The notes beneath the pieces were generated by a model. The model ran no database searches and was not told the origin of the DNA. It saw only the letters and a list, made by a program, of their open reading frames with translations. This document shows, piece by piece, positions 16,464 through 24,850 of a stretch of DNA of 64,000 bases (positions are counted from its first letter, which is position 1; each line of letters begins with the position of its first letter). Both the position numbers and the translations under genes were made by a program. Origin of the DNA: Roseateles sp. (GTDB lineage: Bacteria > Pseudomonadota > Gammaproteobacteria > Burkholderiales > Burkholderiaceae_C); contig JAEUPJ010000020.1 in assembly GCA_016790285.1 (NCBI GenBank), forward strand, positions 248,001 through 312,000, in the 5' to 3' direction.

Positions 16464-17669
16464 TTGGAGACCTCGATCAAGCAGGGCGCGGATGCGCTCT
16501 TCATCCTGCTCGGCGCCATCATGGTGCTCGCCATGCATGCAGGATTCGCCTTCCTGGAACTGGGCACGGTGCGCAAGAAGAACCAGGTCAATGCCCTGGT
16601 CAAGATCCTCGTGGACTTCGCCGTGTCCACGCTGGCCTACTTCCTCGTGGGCTATGCCGTGGCCTACGGCATGCACTTCTTCGTCGGCGCCGAGCAGCTG
16701 GCGCAGAAGAACGGCTATGAGCTCGTCAAGTTCTTCTTCCTGCTGACCTTCGCGGCGGCGATTCCGGCCATCGTGTCCGGCGGCATCGCCGAGCGGGCGC
16801 GCTTCGGCCCGCAGCTGGCGGCCACCTGCGTCATCGTCGGGTTCGTGTACCCGCTGTTCGAGGGCATCGCCTGGAACCAGGCGTTCGGCATCCAGGCCTG
16901 GCTCAAGGCCACGACGGGGGCGGAGTTCCATGACTTCGCGGGCAGCGTCGTCGTGCATGCGGTGGGCGGCTGGATCGGCCTGGCCGCCGTGCTGCTGCTG
17001 GGCCCGCGCCTGAACCGCTACCGCAAGGACGGCGCCATGAGCGCGCATCCGCCGTCGAGCATCCCCTTCCTGGCGCTGGGCGCGTGGGTGCTGACGGTGG
17101 GCTGGTTCGGCTTCAACGTGATGAGCGCGCAGACGCTGGACAAGCTCTCGGGCCTCGTGGCCGTGAACTCCCTGCTGGCCATGGCCGGCGGCACGCTGGT
17201 GGCCGTGCTGCTGGGCCGCAACGACCCGGGCTTTGCCTACAACGGGCCGCTGGCCGGGCTGGTGGCCGTGTGCGCGGGGTCGGACGTCATGCACCCGCTG
17301 GGCGCGCTCGTGACGGGCGGCGTGGCGGGGTGGGTGTTCGTGCAGTTCTTCACCCTCACGCAGAACCGCTGGAAGATCGACGACGTGCTGGGCGTGTGGC
17401 CCCTGCACGGCCTGTGCGGCGCCTGGGGCGGCATCGCCTGCGGCATCTTCGGGCAGACCGCGCTGGGCGGCATTGGCGGCGTGAGCCTCGGGGCGCAGGT
17501 CGCCGGTACGCTGGGCGGTGTTGCGTGGGCGCTGGCTGGCGGCTTCGTCGTCTACGGCGTGATCCGCCAGGTGGCGGGCTTGCGCCTGGACGCCGAGCAG
17601 GAGTACGAGGGTGCGGACCTGTCGATCCACAAGATCGGCGCCACCCCGGACCGCGAGGTCAGCTGGTAA
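16464..17669 (+). CDS. amt: Ammonium transporter (Amt/MEP/Rh family)
   Basis: A 401-residue, multi-span inner-membrane channel for ammonium. The two pore histidines lie in HDFAGSVVVHAVGGWIG and VWPLHGLCGAWGGIACG, the family signature positions. About eleven hydrophobic segments follow the short N-terminus. No in-frame ATG fits the family start; TTG at 16464 with GGAG seven bases upstream (16453-16456) gives the expected N-terminus (ETSIKQGADALFILLGA). An in-frame start near 16341 would add a poor 41-residue extension. No glnK is adjacent, unlike many amtB loci. A sigma-54-like promoter lies upstream and a terminator follows. Confidence 0.9.
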   Translation: METSIKQGADALFILLGAIMVLAMHAGFAFLELGTVRKKNQVNALVKILVDFAVSTLAYFLVGYAVAYGMHFFVGAEQLAQKNGYELVKFFFLLTFAAAIPAIVSGGIAERARFGPQLAATCVIVGFVYPLFEGIAWNQAFGIQAWLKATTGAEFHDFAGSVVVHAVGGWIGLAAVLLLGPRLNRYRKDGAMSAHPPSSIPFLALGAWVLTVGWFGFNVMSAQTLDKLSGLVAVNSLLAMAGGTLVAVLLGRNDPGFAYNGPLAGLVAVCAGSDVMHPLGALVTGGVAGWVFVQFFTLTQNRWKIDDVLGVWPLHGLCGAWGGIACGIFGQTALGGIGGVSLGAQVAGTLGGVAWALAGGFVVYGVIRQVAGLRLDAEQEYEGADLSIHKIGATPDREVSW

Positions 17670-17691
17670 GCTGGCCGTCACCCGTCAGAAC

Positions 17692-17713
17692 GGCCCCACC
17701 CGGGGCCTTTTTT
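17692..17713 (+). terminator. Rho-independent terminator of amt, abutting the riboflavin synthase start
   Basis: GGCCCC (17692-17697) and GGGGCC (17702-17707) form a 6-bp GC stem with a four-base loop, followed by six T (17708-17713). The run ends four bases before the ATG of riboflavin synthase at 17718. The same sequence therefore occupies the place where a ribosome binding site should be. Confidence 0.8.
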
Positions 17714-17717
17714 CATC

Positions 17718-18422
17718 ATGTTCACAGGCATCGTCCAGGGCGTCGCCCGCGTCGAAACCATCGAGGCCCGCGAGGGCCTGCACACCCTGCACCTGAAGTT
17801 CCCGGAAGGGTTCGACCAGGACCTGGCCATCGGCGCGAGCGTCTCGTGCGACGGCGTGTGCCTCACCGTCACCGAGCGCCCGGCGCCGGGCGTGGCGAGC
17901 TTCGACGTGATGGCGCAGACGCTCAACCTCACGACGCTGGGCCAGCTCGGCGTCGGTTCGGGCCTGAACGTGGAGCGCGCGGCGAAGGAGGGCGTCGAGA
18001 TCGGCGGCCATCCGCTGTCGGGCCATGTGGACGTGTCCGCCCGCATCGCCGAGATCCGCCGGCCCGACAACAACCACGTCATCCGCTTCGCGCTGCCGGC
18101 ACCGTGGATGCGCTACGTCTTCGCCAAGGGCTACATCGGCGTCAACGGCTGCAGCCTGACGGTCGCCGAGGCCCAGCGCGAGCGGGACGGCTCGGGCTGG
18201 TTCGAGGTCTGGCTCATCCCCGAGACGCTGCGCATGACGACCTTCGGCGACAAGGGCGTGGGCGACGCGGTGCACATCGAGATCGAGCGCAGCACGCAGG
18301 TGGTCGTCGACACGGTGCGCGACGCGCTGGACGAGAAGCTCGGACCGCTGCTGCCGGTGCTGGAGGCGATTGCCAAGGAGCGGGGCATCGAGCTGACGCA
18401 GTTGGTGCTCCCACGGTCTTGA
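17718..18422 (+). CDS. ribE: Riboflavin synthase, alpha subunit type
   Basis: A 234-residue enzyme that dismutates two 6,7-dimethyl-8-ribityllumazine to riboflavin. It has the duplicated lumazine-binding barrel: MFTGIVQG opens repeat 1 with SCDGVCLTVTE, and repeat 2 carries GYIGVNGCSLTV. GGHPLSGHVD lies between. The C-terminus is about 20-30 residues longer than E. coli RibC (EKLGPLLPVLEAIAKERGIEL), a helical tail. No FMN riboswitch fits the 48 bases upstream, and the usual partner genes are not adjacent. The start has no clear ribosome binding site, because a terminator sits there. Confidence 0.9.
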   Translation: MFTGIVQGVARVETIEAREGLHTLHLKFPEGFDQDLAIGASVSCDGVCLTVTERPAPGVASFDVMAQTLNLTTLGQLGVGSGLNVERAAKEGVEIGGHPLSGHVDVSARIAEIRRPDNNHVIRFALPAPWMRYVFAKGYIGVNGCSLTVAEAQRERDGSGWFEVWLIPETLRMTTFGDKGVGDAVHIEIERSTQVVVDTVRDALDEKLGPLLPVLEAIAKERGIELTQLVLPRS

Positions 18423-18485
18423 TGCCTTCTTGATGCCCCCCGCCGCGATCTTGTCGGCGGATTGACGGCCCGATTTCCAGAATGA

Positions 18486-18503
18486 CCTCCATCGCAATGG
18501 AGG
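18486..18503 (+). promoter_or_regulatory. Hairpin sequestering the first ribosome binding site of the kdp operon
   Basis: CCTCCAT (18486-18492) and ATGGAGG (18497-18503) are perfect complements with a CGCA loop. The 3' arm contains the Shine-Dalgarno GGAGG (18499-18503), four bases before the ATG at 18508. In the transcript a 7-bp stem would hide the ribosome binding site of the first gene in the kdp operon. A DNA-level operator is the alternative reading of the same dyad. Confidence 0.5.
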
Positions 18504-18507
18504 TGTC

Positions 18508-18603
18508 ATGGACATCGTTTTTATGGGTCTGGGCGCGGCACTCGCGCTGCTGACCGGGCTGGCCGCCTGGGGCTGCCAAGTCCTGGCGAGGAGGAAGTCA
18601 TGA
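18508..18603 (+). CDS. Small single-span membrane protein, first ORF of the kdp operon
   Basis: This 31-residue ORF ([19 protein letters not shown], then [12 protein letters not shown]) has one hydrophobic helix followed by a basic tail (RRK), which predicts an inner-membrane protein with its C-terminus in the cytoplasm. It has a strong ribosome binding site (GGAGG) and its stop overlaps the kdpF ATG by ATGA, so it is very probably translated. It is too short for most annotation pipelines. The role is unknown; a KdpF-like accessory for the Kdp complex is a guess based on position. Confidence 0.65.
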   Translation: MDIVFMGLGAALALLTGLAAWGCQVLARRKS

Positions 18604-18692
18604 CCGGCTTCGAACTCGCCGCCACCGGGCTCGTCATCGTGCTGGTGGTGTATCTCTTCTGGGCGCTGCTGTTTCCGGAGGACCTCTCATGA
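18600..18692 (+). CDS. kdpF: K+-transporting ATPase, KdpF subunit
   Basis: A 30-residue peptide with a single membrane helix ([17 protein letters not shown]). [11 protein letters not shown] is the family hallmark. KdpF stabilises the KdpABC potassium pump in the inner membrane. E. coli KdpF has 29 residues. Both ends overlap neighbours by ATGA, which fixes the start and couples its translation to the small ORF before it and to kdpA after it. Confidence 0.9.
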   Translation: MTGFELAATGLVIVLVVYLFWALLFPEDLS

Positions 18693-20485
18693 GTGCCTCT
18701 GCCTGGCTTCAACTCGGCGTCTTTCTCGTGGTGCTGCTGGCCCTGGCCTGGCCGCTGTCGCGCTGGATCCATGCCGTCGTGGAGGGTCGCATCGGCTGGC
18801 TTTCTCGGCTGGAAGTGCGGCTGCTGCGCCTGGCCGGCGTGCAGGCAGACCGGGAGCAGGGCTGGCTGCGCTACACGCTCGGTCTGCTCGTCTTCAATGG
18901 GCTCGGGGTGCTTGCGGTCTATGCGCTGCAGCGCCTGCAGCACCTGCTGCCCCTGAACCCGCAGGGACTGGGCGCGGTGTCGCCGGACTCGGCGTTCAAC
19001 ACGGCCATCAGCTTCGTCACCAACACCAACTGGCAGGGCTATGGCGGTGAGTCGACGATGAGCTATCTCACGCAGATGCTCGCGCTCACGGTGCAGAACT
19101 TCCTGTCGGCCGCCACCGGGCTGGCCGTGGTGGTCGCGCTGGTGCGTGGCTTCGCGCGGCACAGCGCGGGCGCCATCGGCAACGTCTGGGCCGACCTGAC
19201 GCGCGCCACGCTCTGGGTGCTGCTGCCGCTGTCGCTGGTGTTCGCGCTGGTCCTGGCGGGCATGGGCGTCGTGCAGACCTTCAAGCCCTACCAGGACGTC
19301 ACCACGGTGGAAGCTCAGACCTGGCAGGAGCCGCGCATGGATGCCCAGGGCCAGCCCCTCAAGGGCGCCGACGGCCAGCCGGTGATGGACGACAAATCGG
19401 GCCAGACGCAGACGCTCGCCGTCGGCCCGGTCGCGTCGCAACTGGCCATCAAGATGCTGGGCACCAACGGAGGCGGCTTCTTCAACGCCAATTCGGCCCA
19501 CCCCTTCGAGAACCCTTCGGCCGCCACCAACGCGCTGCAGATGCTGTCGATCTTCCTGATCCCGGCGGCGCTGTGCTTCGTGCTGGGCCGCCAGGTGGGT
19601 GACATGCGCCAGGGCTCGGCCTTGCTGGCGGCCATGACGGTGTTGTTCACGGTGGCTGTGGTCATCGCGACCGGTGCCGAGCAGGCGGGCAACCCGCGCC
19701 TGGCCGCGCTGGGCGTGGATGCCACCGCGAGCGCCACACAGCCCGGCGGGAACATGGAAGGCAAGGAAGCCCGCTTCGGTATCGAGGCTTCGTCGCTCTT
19801 CGCCGTCATCACCACCGCGGCGAGCTGCGGCGCGGTGAACGCCATGCACGACAGCTTCACGCCGCTGGGCGGCGCCGTGCCCATGGTGCTCATGCAGCTG
19901 GGCGAGGTGGTCTTCGGCGGCGTCGGTGCAGGGCTGTACGGCATGCTGGTGTTCGCCATGCTGGCCGTGTTCGTGGCCGGGCTCATGATCGGCCGAACGC
20001 CGGAGTACATGGGCAAGAAGATCGAGGCCTTCGACATGAAGATGGTCTCGCTGGCCATCCTGCTCACGCCGCTGGCGGTGCTCGTCGGCACGGCCGTGGC
20101 CGTGGTCGTGGAGCCGGGCAAGGCAGGCATCGCTGCGCCGGGTGCGCATGGCTTCAGCGAGGTGCTGTATGCGCTGTCCTCGGCGGGCAACAACAACGGC
20201 AGCGCCTTCGCGGGCCTGTCGGCCAACACGCCGTTCTACAACCTGCTGCTGGGCCTGGTGATGTGGATCGGCCGCTTCGGCGTCATCGTGCCGGTGCTGG
20301 CCATGGCCGGGTCGCTGGCGGCCAAGAAGCGCCTGGCCCCGGGCGAGGGCACGCTGCCCACGCACGGGCCGCTCTTCGTCGTGTTGCTGATCGGCAGCGT
20401 GCTGCTGGTCGGTCTCCTGAACTATGTGCCGGCGCTGGCCCTGGGGCCTGTCGTCGAGCACCTCATCCTGTGGAGCGCGTCATGA
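18689..20485 (+). CDS. kdpA: K+-transporting ATPase, KdpA subunit
   Basis: A 598-residue, roughly ten-span channel-like subunit that selects and passes K+. Selectivity-filter-like loops are visible: [40 protein letters not shown] and [12 protein letters not shown]. These are four pseudo-repeats of the SKT superfamily. Length is slightly above E. coli KdpA (557). It starts by an ATGA overlap with kdpF and ends by ATGA with kdpB. It works in the inner membrane with KdpB, KdpC and KdpF as a high-affinity pump induced by potassium limitation. Confidence 0.97.
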   Translation: MSASAWLQLGVFLVVLLALAWPLSRWIHAVVEGRIGWLSRLEVRLLRLAGVQADREQGWLRYTLGLLVFNGLGVLAVYALQRLQHLLPLNPQGLGAVSPDSAFNTAISFVTNTNWQGYGGESTMSYLTQMLALTVQNFLSAATGLAVVVALVRGFARHSAGAIGNVWADLTRATLWVLLPLSLVFALVLAGMGVVQTFKPYQDVTTVEAQTWQEPRMDAQGQPLKGADGQPVMDDKSGQTQTLAVGPVASQLAIKMLGTNGGGFFNANSAHPFENPSAATNALQMLSIFLIPAALCFVLGRQVGDMRQGSALLAAMTVLFTVAVVIATGAEQAGNPRLAALGVDATASATQPGGNMEGKEARFGIEASSLFAVITTAASCGAVNAMHDSFTPLGGAVPMVLMQLGEVVFGGVGAGLYGMLVFAMLAVFVAGLMIGRTPEYMGKKIEAFDMKMVSLAILLTPLAVLVGTAVAVVVEPGKAGIAAPGAHGFSEVLYALSSAGNNNGSAFAGLSANTPFYNLLLGLVMWIGRFGVIVPVLAMAGSLAAKKRLAPGEGTLPTHGPLFVVLLIGSVLLVGLLNYVPALALGPVVEHLILWSAS

Positions 20486-22530
20486 ACGCCGGCTTCTCCC
20501 TGCTCGACCCGGCGCTGACCCGCGCCGCCCTGGTCGACGCCTTCACCAAGCTGGACCCGCGGGTGCAGTGGCGCAACCCGGTCATGGCCGTCGTCTACCT
20601 CGGCAGCCTGTTGACCACGGCGCTGGCCGTGGCCCAGCCCACGGGTTTCGTCATCGCCGTGACGGTGTGGCTGTGGTTCACCGTGCTGTTCGCCAACTTC
20701 GCCGAGGCCCTGGCCGAAGGCCGCAGCAAAGCGCAGGCCGCGTCGCTGCGGGGCCTCAAGAAGGAAACCTGGGCCAAGGTCGCCGAGGGCTGGCAGCCTG
20801 GCACGGGGCGCGGGCAGCTCACCTGGCACCCGCGCGAAGCGAGCACGCTGCGCAAGGGCGAGGTAGTCCTGATCGAGGCAGGCGACGTGGTGCCGGCGGA
20901 CGCAGAAGTTGTCGACGGCGTCGCCTCGGTGGACGAGAGCGCCATCACCGGCGAGTCCGCCCCCGTCATCCGCGAGAGCGGGGGCGACTTCTCCGCGCTG
21001 ACCGGCGGCACCCGCGTGCTGTCGGACTGGGTCATCGCCCGCGTGGCCGTGAACCCGGGTGAGACCTTCGTCGACCGCATGATCGCGATGGTCGAGAACG
21101 CCAAGCGCAAGAAGACGCCCAATGAAGTCGCGCTGACCATCCTGCTCGTGGCGCTCACCCTCGTGTTCCTGGGCGTGTGTGCCACGCTGCTGCCGTTCTC
21201 GCAGTTCAGCGTGGCAGTGGCGGGCGCGGGGGAGCCGGTCAGCCTGGTGGTGCTGGTGGCGCTGCTGGTGTGCCTCATTCCGACGACCATCGCCGGGCTG
21301 CTGTCGGCCGTGGGCGTGGCGGGCATGAGCCGCATGCTGCAGGCCAACGTCATCGCCACGTCGGGCCGCGCCGTGGAAGCGGCGGGCGACGTGGACGTGC
21401 TGCTGCTCGACAAGACCGGGACCATCACGCTGGGCAACCGCCAGGCCGATGCCTTCTGGCCGCTGGACGGCATCAGCGAGGCCCAGCTGGCCGAGGCGGC
21501 GCGCCTCGCGTCGCTCGCCGACGAAACGCCAGAGGGACGCAGCATCGTCGCGTTGGCCGATCGCAAGTTCGGCCCGGCCGCGGCGGCCGAGCGCGGTGAG
21601 TTCGTGCCCTTCACGGCGCAGACCCGCATGAGCGGCGTGGACCTGCCCGGCCGCCTGATCCGCAAGGGCGCTGGCAGCGCCGTGCGCGCCCACGTGGAGG
21701 CCTTGGGCGGGCGCTGGCCGGCGGGCGTGCAGGCGGCGGTGGACGAAGCCGCCCGCCGCGGCAGCACGCCGCTGGTGGTGGCCGACGGGGTGCAGGTGCT
21801 CGGCGTCGTCGAGCTCAAGGACATCGTCAAGCCCGGCATCAAGGAGCGCTTCGCGCAGATGCGCCGCATGGGCATCAAGACGGTCATGGTGACGGGTGAC
21901 AACCGGCTCACCGCCGCCGCCATCGCCGCCGAGGCGGGCGTGGACGACTTCCTGGCCGAGGCCACACCCGAGGCCAAGCTGGCGCTGATCCGCGAGCACC
22001 AGGCCCAGGGACGGCTGGTTGCCATGACGGGCGACGGCACCAACGACGCGCCGGCCCTGGCCCAGGCCGATGTGGCCGTGGCCATGAACACCGGCACCCA
22101 GGCCGCCAAGGAGGCCGGCAACATGGTCGACCTCGACAGCAACCCGACCAAGCTGATCGAGGTGGTGGAAACCGGCAAGCAGATGCTGATGACGCGCGGC
22201 TCGCTGACCACCTTCAGCATCGCCAACGACCTGGCCAAGTACTTCGCCGTGCTGCCGGCGGCGTTCGTGTCGACCTACCCGCAGCTCGGCGCGCTCAACG
22301 TCATGCATCTGGCCAGCCCCAGCTCCGCCATCCTGAGCGCGGTCATCTTCAACGCGCTGATCATCGTCGTGCTCATCCCGCTGGCGCTCAAGGGCGTGCG
22401 CTACCGCGCCATCGGCGCCGCTGCGCTGCTGCGCCGCAACCTGCTCGTCTACGGCCTGGGCGGGGTCATCGTCCCCTTCATCGGCATCAAGGCCATCGAC
22501 CTCGTGCTCGTGGCCCTGGGCCTGGCCTGA
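20482..22530 (+). CDS. kdpB: K+-transporting ATPase, KdpB catalytic subunit
   Basis: A 682-residue P-type ATPase. The phosphorylated aspartate is D310 in DKTGTIT. TGES (ITGESAPVI) is the dephosphorylation loop and [14 protein letters not shown] the hinge motif. ATP hydrolysis here drives K+ through KdpA. Length equals E. coli KdpB (682). The start is the ATG overlapping the kdpA stop, and [21 protein letters not shown] is a normal N-terminus. Unusually, the next gene is a porin-like protein instead of kdpC. Confidence 0.97.
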   Translation: MNAGFSLLDPALTRAALVDAFTKLDPRVQWRNPVMAVVYLGSLLTTALAVAQPTGFVIAVTVWLWFTVLFANFAEALAEGRSKAQAASLRGLKKETWAKVAEGWQPGTGRGQLTWHPREASTLRKGEVVLIEAGDVVPADAEVVDGVASVDESAITGESAPVIRESGGDFSALTGGTRVLSDWVIARVAVNPGETFVDRMIAMVENAKRKKTPNEVALTILLVALTLVFLGVCATLLPFSQFSVAVAGAGEPVSLVVLVALLVCLIPTTIAGLLSAVGVAGMSRMLQANVIATSGRAVEAAGDVDVLLLDKTGTITLGNRQADAFWPLDGISEAQLAEAARLASLADETPEGRSIVALADRKFGPAAAAERGEFVPFTAQTRMSGVDLPGRLIRKGAGSAVRAHVEALGGRWPAGVQAAVDEAARRGSTPLVVADGVQVLGVVELKDIVKPGIKERFAQMRRMGIKTVMVTGDNRLTAAAIAAEAGVDDFLAEATPEAKLALIREHQAQGRLVAMTGDGTNDAPALAQADVAVAMNTGTQAAKEAGNMVDLDSNPTKLIEVVETGKQMLMTRGSLTTFSIANDLAKYFAVLPAAFVSTYPQLGALNVMHLASPSSAILSAVIFNALIIVVLIPLALKGVRYRAIGAAALLRRNLLVYGLGGVIVPFIGIKAIDLVLVALGLA

Positions 22531-22547
22531 ACTCAACGGATTCCCTC

Positions 22548-23264
22548 ATGAGAACTTCTGTCTGCGCGCTCGCGCTCACCCTGGCCCTGCCGGCTTTTGC
22601 CGACGATGCGGCCAGCCCGCTGTCCTTCAACCTCGGCGCCGTCTCGGACTACCGCTACCGCGGCATCTCCCAGACCCGCCTGAACCCCGCCCTGCAGGGC
22701 GGCGTCGACTACGCCGGCCCGAACGGCTTCTATGCCGGTACCTGGGCCTCGACGATCCAGTGGATCAAGGACGCGGGCGGCGATGCTGCTGCTGAGGTCG
22801 ACGTCTACGGCGGCTACAAGGCCGAGATCGCTCAGGGCCTCACGCTGGATGTGGGCCTGTTGCAGTACGTCTACCCCAGCAACCAGCTCAATCCCAGCGC
22901 CAACACGCTGGAGGGCTACGCCGCGCTGAGCTTCGGGCCGGTCACGGCCAAGTACTCGCGCAGCGCGACCAACCTCTTCGGCTTTGCCGACAGCAAGGGC
23001 TCGGGCTACTTCGACATCACAGCCAGTGTCGATCTCGGTGATGGCCTGACCCTCACGCCTCACGTCGGCCACCAGACCGTCAAGCGCAATGCTGCTGCGT
23101 CCTACACCGACTACGCGCTGACGCTGGCCAAGGACTTTTCCGGCCTGGTCGTGAGCGGCGCCATCGTCGGCACCGACGCGAACAGGACCGCCTACGCCAG
23201 CCCGGTGAATGGCAAGTTCATGGGCAAGACGATGCTGGTCGTCGGCCTGAAGAAGACGTTCTGA
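22548..23264 (+). CDS. TorF-family putative outer-membrane porin inside the kdp operon
   Basis: A 238-residue exported protein. The signal peptide is [18 protein letters not shown]. The mature part alternates hydrophobic and polar residues with aromatic girdles ([40 protein letters not shown]) and ends [10 protein letters not shown] with a C-terminal Phe, typical of beta-barrels. The opening [11 protein letters not shown] is the hallmark of the TorF/Gcw_chp family of putative porins. It lies 17 bases after kdpB and 10 before kdpC, so it shares the transcript. Outer-membrane K+ entry is a plausible role but unproven. Confidence 0.8.
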   Translation: MRTSVCALALTLALPAFADDAASPLSFNLGAVSDYRYRGISQTRLNPALQGGVDYAGPNGFYAGTWASTIQWIKDAGGDAAAEVDVYGGYKAEIAQGLTLDVGLLQYVYPSNQLNPSANTLEGYAALSFGPVTAKYSRSATNLFGFADSKGSGYFDITASVDLGDGLTLTPHVGHQTVKRNAAASYTDYALTLAKDFSGLVVSGAIVGTDANRTAYASPVNGKFMGKTMLVVGLKKTF

Positions 23265-23274
23265 AGGAGCCATC

Positions 23275-23865
23275 ATGACGGAAGAACCCCTGCTGCGCCC
23301 GGCGCTCACCCTGTTCGTCGTGCTGAGCCTGGTGACAGGCCTGGCGTACCCGCTGGTCGTGACGGGCGTGGCGCAGGCCGCGTTCCCCGAGGCTGCCAAC
23401 GGCAGCCTCATCGTGGAGAACGGCAAGCCCGTGGGCTCGGCCCTCATCGGCCAGAACTTCACCGACCCCGGGCACTTCTGGGGCCGCCCCTCGGCGACGG
23501 GCCCCATGCCCTACAACGCGGCCAACTCGGCCGGCTCCAACCTCGCGGCCACGGCGCCTGCGCTGGTGGACGCCGTGAAGGCCCGCATCGAAGCCCTGCG
23601 CGCTGCCGACCCGGGCAACAGCGCGCCCGTGCCGGTGGACCTGGTGACCGCGTCCGCCAGCGGGCTGGACCCCCACATCAGCCGCGCCGCCGCCGACTAC
23701 CAGGCCGCCCGCGTGGCCCGCGTGAGCGGCCTGCCGCTGGCGCGGGTGAAGACGCTGGTGGACGCCCAGACCGAAGGTCAGTGGCTCGGGCTGATCGGCG
23801 AGCCGCGCGTCAACGTGCTGAAACTCAACCTGGCCCTGGACCGTGCGAGGATGACCCCTCGATGA
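23275..23865 (+). CDS. kdpC: K+-transporting ATPase, KdpC subunit
   Basis: A 196-residue subunit with one N-terminal membrane helix ([20 protein letters not shown]) and a soluble periplasmic domain. Family motifs are [33 protein letters not shown] and [17 protein letters not shown]. KdpC raises the ATP affinity of KdpB and is essential for the pump. Length matches E. coli KdpC (190). GAAGGAG lies upstream of the ATG. It is separated from kdpB by the TorF-like gene, but the spacing is operon-like. Confidence 0.96.
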   Translation: MTEEPLLRPALTLFVVLSLVTGLAYPLVVTGVAQAAFPEAANGSLIVENGKPVGSALIGQNFTDPGHFWGRPSATGPMPYNAANSAGSNLAATAPALVDAVKARIEALRAADPGNSAPVPVDLVTASASGLDPHISRAAADYQAARVARVSGLPLARVKTLVDAQTEGQWLGLIGEPRVNVLKLNLALDRARMTPR

Positions 23866-23881
23866 CTTCCTGCGCCTGCCC

Positions 23882-24850
23882 ATGCTGATCAACAGCGCCG
23901 TGTACGACGATGGCCGCATCGTGGCCGAGCCCGGGCTGCACGGCGTCGCTGAGGCCTTGAAGAGCCAGAGCGGCTTTGTCTGGATCGCGCTCAAGGACCC
24001 GGGTGACGACGAACTCGACCTGCTCCAGCGCGAACTCAACCTGCCGCCGCTGGCCGTGGAGGACGCCCGCAAGGGCCACCAGCGGCCCAAGCTGGAGGAG
24101 TACGGCGACATCCTCTTCGCCGCCATGCATCTGCTCGAGACCGGGCCGGAAGGGCTGGAGGTGGGCGAGGTGCACGTCTTCGTGGGCCCGCGCTTCGTCG
24201 TGTCGGTGCGTCACCGCAGCGCGCAGGGCTTCCTGGGCGTGCGTGGCCGTGCCGAGCGCGAGCCCGAGCTGCTGCGCCAGGGGCCGGGCTTCGTCTTCTA
24301 TGCGCTGATGGACGCCGTGGTGGACCGCTACTTTCCCCACATGGACGCCATCGAGGCCGAGCTGGAAACGCTGGAGGCCACCATGTTCCAGCCCCGCCAG
24401 GACCGCCAGGCTGTCGTGCAGCAGCTCTTCGGGCTCAAGCAGCGCCTGGCCACGTTGCGCCATGCGGTCACGCCGCTGCTGGAGGTGTCGGCCAAGCTGC
24501 ATGGTGGGCGGGTGCCCGTCATGTGCAAGGCCCTGCAGGACTACTTCCGCGACGTGTACGACCACCTGCTGCGCATCCAGGCGAGCCTGGATGCCGCGCG
24601 CGAAACCATCATCGCGGCGACACAGGTCAACCTCACGCTCGTCACCATCGACGAGTCCCTCGTCACCAAGCGGCTCGCGGCCTGGGCGGCGATCTTCGCG
24701 GCGTCCACGGCGCTGGCCGGGATCTGGGGCATGAACTTCGAGGGCATGCCCGAGCTCAAGTGGGCCTGGGGCTACCCGATGGCGCTGGGCGTGATCGTGT
24801 TCGTGAGCAGCGCGCTGTACTGGCGCTTCAAGCGCCTCAAGTGGCTTTGA
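23882..24850 (+). CDS. corA: CorA-type divalent cation transporter
   Basis: A 322-residue CorA protein. The cytoplasmic N-terminal domain ends in a long stalk helix, and two C-terminal membrane segments carry the signature GMN (residues 283-285, in IWGMNFEGMPELKW). The pentameric channel takes up Mg2+, and sometimes Co2+ or Ni2+. It lies 17 bases after kdpC, and its stop overlaps or adjoins the start of kdpD, so it is embedded in the kdp operon between pump and sensor. This is not the usual kdpABCDE order. Mg2+ and K+ uptake would be co-induced. Confidence 0.92.
   Translation: MLINSAVYDDGRIVAEPGLHGVAEALKSQSGFVWIALKDPGDDELDLLQRELNLPPLAVEDARKGHQRPKLEEYGDILFAAMHLLETGPEGLEVGEVHVFVGPRFVVSVRHRSAQGFLGVRGRAEREPELLRQGPGFVFYALMDAVVDRYFPHMDAIEAELETLEATMFQPRQDRQAVVQQLFGLKQRLATLRHAVTPLLEVSAKLHGGRVPVMCKALQDYFRDVYDHLLRIQASLDAARETIIAATQVNLTLVTIDESLVTKRLAAWAAIFAASTALAGIWGMNFEGMPELKWAWGYPMALGVIVFVSSALYWRFKRLKWL

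Noticed and set aside
17670-17717. FMN riboswitch before riboflavin synthase
   Set aside because: Only 48 bases are available and they hold a simple terminator hairpin. The conserved FMN aptamer core is absent.
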